Positions 41,013 to 45,000 of a stretch of 45,000 bases of DNA are shown here, one piece after another. Numbering within the stretch: position 1 is the stretch's first letter; every line of letters starts with the position of its first letter. Below the pieces are notes generated by a model. That model saw nothing but the letters and a program-made list of their open reading frames with translations. It searched no databases and was not told where the DNA came from. The stretch lies in NCBI GenBank assembly GCA_905221605.1, contig CAJNDS010000723.1, positions 1 to 45,000 of the forward strand, read 5' to 3'. The position numbers and the translations under genes are program-made. This DNA is from Symbiodinium natans. Taxonomy: Eukaryota; Sar; Dinophyceae; Suessiales; Symbiodiniaceae.

Positions 41013-41192
41013 TTTGCCTTCCATTTCTTGCGCTCAGAAGGCTTGCCTCGGCTATCTTCCCGCATCTGCTCGGTGGAGGCGCAAAAAGAGGTTCTCAGAT
41101 GTTTTCCTGATCCCAACAGAGCTGAGCTTTCAAAACGCGCCGTTTCGGGTCTCTGAACGCGCCGCGCCCTCAACCGGAAACCCCAAACCAAA

Positions 41193-41277
41193 AGAGTGCG
41201 CTCAAAGTTGGAGGAGACTCTTTCCGAACATGCCGCCAGCCTGCGCCAGCTGCAAGAGGCATCAGAGTTTAGTTCAG
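41193..41277 (+). CDS. Possible coiled-coil exon, unrecognised
   Basis: The frame RVRSKLEETLSEHAASLRQL continues as QEASEFSS and ends at TCAG followed by GTA, a possible splice donor. G/C-ending codons and a heptad-like pattern support it, but it is only 28 codons long. Confidence 0.25.
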
Positions 41278-41279
41278 GT

Positions 41280-43240
41280 ACTAAAAGTATTCATTGCGGA
41301 ACAGAGGGTGTAGTGTCGGATGCCATCTTGATGTTTGCATACAGAAACCACATTTTGTAGTTTAGTGCTCCTCGTCGTGGCGTTGCTGCTTAACTTCCGC
41401 AGCCCCCACCCTAATCACAACCTCCTGAAACAGCGGAGCGGCTGCTGCGAGAAAGCTCCATTCCAACAACACTGCGCAAGAAAGTTGCACTCATCTTTTC
41501 TGGGTCCTGTTTTTGCAGTTTCCCAACGCTTTGAGCCTCGTCTTGAGCCCTAAGCCCCGACCTTTGACCTGAAGCCACCAGGCCTTAGCAAGGTTGTTGA
41601 TCGCAACTTCCAGAAGGTCGCGAAGGCTCTTTCAATGACGTGTCTCTCGGGATTTCGGTAGGAGGGCTGGCTTAAGTCACAACTGGGCTTCCAGGGGGAC
41701 TCTGGTACTCGGGCAACGGGTATCAGGGCTGACCTCGTCCTTTGTGACCGTTGAGCGGACTCGTGCGAAACTGTGAAGCAGTCAAACGTGCCGTCCCGGC
41801 CCAAGAATGTGGGCAGTTCTCCAAGTGAAGGTTCCAGCCATGCCCGTGAGCAGTTCTTAACCTGGCTGCCCCAAACCCATTCGCAGACATGAGAAGCTGG
41901 ATCGTGCTCGGTAAAGCAGTTCGGTGTTCGTTACGCCAAAAGACTTTGCTTCAAATCGTGGCAGGATATGGCCGTGCTGCCCGGAGCTCGTGAGATTGCA
42001 ATTCTTAGCTTGAGCGGGTCTGGCTGCCGCACATTGCTGCCTTTTGTTTGTGTTATCGTTCGCATTCGCTGTGGCCGGGGTATAGGGGAGGCTTAATTAA
42101 GATTTGGGCTTCAGAGGTCGTCCCTGTCAGACTTAGACTTACGGCTGTAAATCGATTCGATTTGCTCAAAGCTTGAATTTCCCAGTGAGGGAATCGAACA
42201 ATGCGCTGTTGCAACCATGGTTGCTTGTTAGCCTGTCCCAAGTCTTTGGGATTGTGGGTCTGGAGTTCATGAGTGCTTTGGGGCTTGAGCATGAGCATTC
42301 TGAACCCTGGGCCGAGGCAGCACCCACAGGGCAAGGAGTTCCCAGCCAAGGCGGTGTTCAGGGCTCTGTCGGGTTTTGGTGGCGGTTCTCGGGGTCTCGG
42401 GGAGTTTCGGATTTCAGAGTCGTGGTAGGGTGTTGCGCGGTGAACTGCAGTAGGCAAGTGCAGTTCACGCCTTTAAAATTTTGCTCAAACAAGGGCGGGG
42501 GCCTTTGCTCCTTTGCAATCGATTACGGAATCCAAGTTTTGACAAGTGATGACCTTGGTTTCCTTGCGGACAGTTGTTCGCAGTGGTAGTGTTGTCCTGG
42601 TCGTGGCAGCTGCAGCAGAATTGAGCCTTGCAACCAGCAACACTGAAAGCATCTCTGATTTTCCACATTGCTGTTTGCATCATACTGATGTGTCGCTACC
42701 ATCATCACAGCATGTTACTGGACGCATCACCCCTGCCTCACAAATGCCATTTAGAGGGTACGTGGTGGACTTTCGCACCGGCTCCATTTCTTAAGCGGGT
42801 GTAAGTGGGCATTTGGTGGGGGGGGGGGGGAGGGGGCTCCGCAGATTTCATGTGTTCTTTGCCAATTCAATGCAGGGGGGTGCCCCCTGCCCCTTCTTTT
42901 ACTGGCCGCGGTGATAAATGGAATCGGGGAGGGGGGGTCAACTCCGTTTTGGAGAATCTGCTTGAGGGGTCCCACCCCTTCAGAGTCCATTCTTGGAAAA
43001 GAGATCAACAATGCAGTTTATCGGGTATCCACTTTCTCACAGCAGAGCCTTTGAAAAGTAAGAAGCACAAGTGAGCCATTTTAACACATCTCAAAGTTCT
43101 CAAAGCCTTGCAATAGTTACAAGAAAGCACAAACACAATCAGATGTTCACACAGCCACTATTTCCACTTTAACGCCTAAGCCCTGAACTCTCACCTAAAC
43201 GATCCTAACTTCACCCTGAAAAAGGGCAGAAGACAAGAGG
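41280..43240. other. Intergenic stretch without supported gene
   Basis: Frames such as 42173-42589 have no motif. G-runs occur at 42819-42830 and 42930-42937. Confidence 0.4.
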
Positions 43241-43242
43241 GA

Positions 43243-43244
<2 letters not shown>

Positions 43245-43278
<34 letters not shown>
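43245..43278. repeat. GA microsatellite
   Basis: A pure GA run of about 34 bp. Confidence 0.95.
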
Positions 43279-43283
<5 letters not shown>

Positions 43284-44308
43284 CTCCCCCAGAAAATTTC
43301 TTAAACTTTCAAGAGAGGGGCCAGCGGGGTGGGGTGGGGAGTAACCCAATCTCTTCCTTTATCTGTTCTCTTTCTTAACTGCCGCCAAGAAGCCACCATG
43401 CAGGCGGAGAAAGCCGGCAAAAGGCGCGAGAAGGCCCTAGGGCTGGGCAGGCAAAGAAGAACAAGAAGGGTTCGGGGCTTGCTGAGGGGTTAGTTTGTTT
43501 GGGTTGTTTCGGGACTCATGGTTTGATGGTAGGGCGTTGTCCGGTCCAGAAATCTGTCAGACAGCATACTTTAGAGTTGCCTGCGGTGCAATCACCCCTC
43601 GCGTCTCGGCACTTATCCCAGCGTCGCACGGACATTTCGGTGGAATCTGTTGTCTGTTCCTGTGTTTAGTGTTGGCCGTTTAGAGTTTGGGATTGTCTTG
43701 CTTTCGGGCACCATGAAAATCCGAAGCCCTACAAAATCCAAGTTTCAAATGCCCAGCTTGAAACCCGGACTTTGGATCAAGACACCAGCTTCTTTTGCCA
43801 AAAGCCTCGAACCCAAGCCATTAGGGCTTGATTGAAACGGACCCATGCAACTCTCGATGGTTTGAAAGGAGTCTTCGACCTGCCGTGGCCAAGACACGCC
43901 GTGCAAGACTCAGTATGTCAGGGCTCGCGTGTCCATCGCAGGTCACTTTGTAGTAGCCTTGTAGAAAGCCTGAACGCAATCTGAGGTTGTAAGTTCTAAG
44001 GGTTCAGAATGATGGGGTGGTGCTTTTGGCTATATTCGTGTTGTTGCCAGAGTACGACTGAGTAGAGCCTGGTGGCTTGACATCCCTGGCTTCCGATAGT
44101 TGGCGGTGCCAAGCGGCCCAGTCCTTGCCCCCCAAACTCGTCACCTCCAGCCCCAAGCGCCCCCAGCACACGACAGGTTGACAGCGCGCTCCGCGTCAGC
44201 GCGCTCTGGGCCGGTGCCCAAATGATGGCAGGCCTTGAGATCCCGCCTTCGATGGCGGTCGCACTCGGGCCCTGCACCAGAGTGCAGTTGTTTTGCCGCA
44301 TCTGGGTG
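43279..44308. other. Intergenic stretch without supported gene
   Basis: No motif-bearing frame was seen. The block 44234-44271 resembles 32318-32351. Confidence 0.4.
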
Positions 44309-44760
<452 letters not shown>

Positions 44761-45000
44761 CAAAGCGCGCCCTTGGGCGCCTGCCATTCGGGTGCGTTTT
44801 CTGCTCTTCTACGGGTGGGTGGGGGGGGGGGTGATAACGTCCATGCCATGTCGCACATGCCGAACGCATCGTGTTTTACAGTGTTTTCGCCTCCCGGAGA
44901 GGACTCGCGGCCAACGCCTCGCTAGTAGGGCATCGCTGAGATGCCACTATGCTTTTTCCGAACCTGCCTAGGGCACAGGGCATTTTTGTTGTTTTCGGCG
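44761..45000. other. Window end, no feature seen
   Basis: A G-run at 44820-44830 and otherwise unremarkable sequence. Confidence 0.4.

Overview
The window looks like nuclear DNA of a dinoflagellate, probably of the Symbiodiniaceae type. No single marker proves this. The evidence is combined: many short interstitial runs of the TTTAGGG telomere motif, very sparse genes in long non-coding stretches, abundant micro- and minisatellites, an intact Ty1/copia polyprotein, G/C-ending codons in the few convincing reading frames, and a stretch whose last 12 bases match the 3' end of the dinoflagellate spliced leader. Nothing suggests a bacterial, organellar or viral replicon.

Layout. 1-1350: no recognised gene, with two convergent telomere-like tracts at the end. 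1352-8339: a direct tandem duplication of about 3.5 kb; each copy carries one minus-strand gene for an unrecognised cysteine-rich, sequon-rich, probably secreted protein. 8340-13300: non-coding and repeat-rich, with a fold-back element (11158-11345) whose two arms also occur separately, and an array of about 49-bp repeats closed by an inverted unit inside a larger imperfect palindrome (12375-13170). 13700-20931: a Ty1/copia element with candidate 5' LTR end, primer-binding site, leader ORF and a 2220-residue Gag-Pol polyprotein. Its 3' end runs directly into a 1.2-kb minisatellite of 31-bp units (20844-22044). 23170-23365: the longest interstitial telomere tract, followed by a 14-bp perfect hairpin. 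23984-25162: a plus-strand, apparently intronless glycosyltransferase-25-like gene. 25490-36060: mostly non-coding, with a 73-bp minisatellite, TG, CAG and TATG microsatellites and an AT-richer repeated block. 36066-38500: a very large palindrome with arms of about 1.09 kb, nearly identical, around a 53-bp spacer. 38830-39475: a diverged minisatellite of the same family as 20844-22044, inverted. 40140-41280: weak candidates for a small membrane protein and coding exons. 44309-44760: a 452-bp TAG microsatellite.

The genes do not form a pathway. The copia element is the only complete machinery (capsid, protease, integrase, reverse transcriptase, RNase H). The duplicated pair is an expanding lineage-specific family and the glycosyltransferase stands alone. 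What the regions share is structural: repeated inverted (fold-back) sequence at three scales, and telomere-like motifs at rearrangement borders. Everything here was read by eye; identities and boundaries are estimates.
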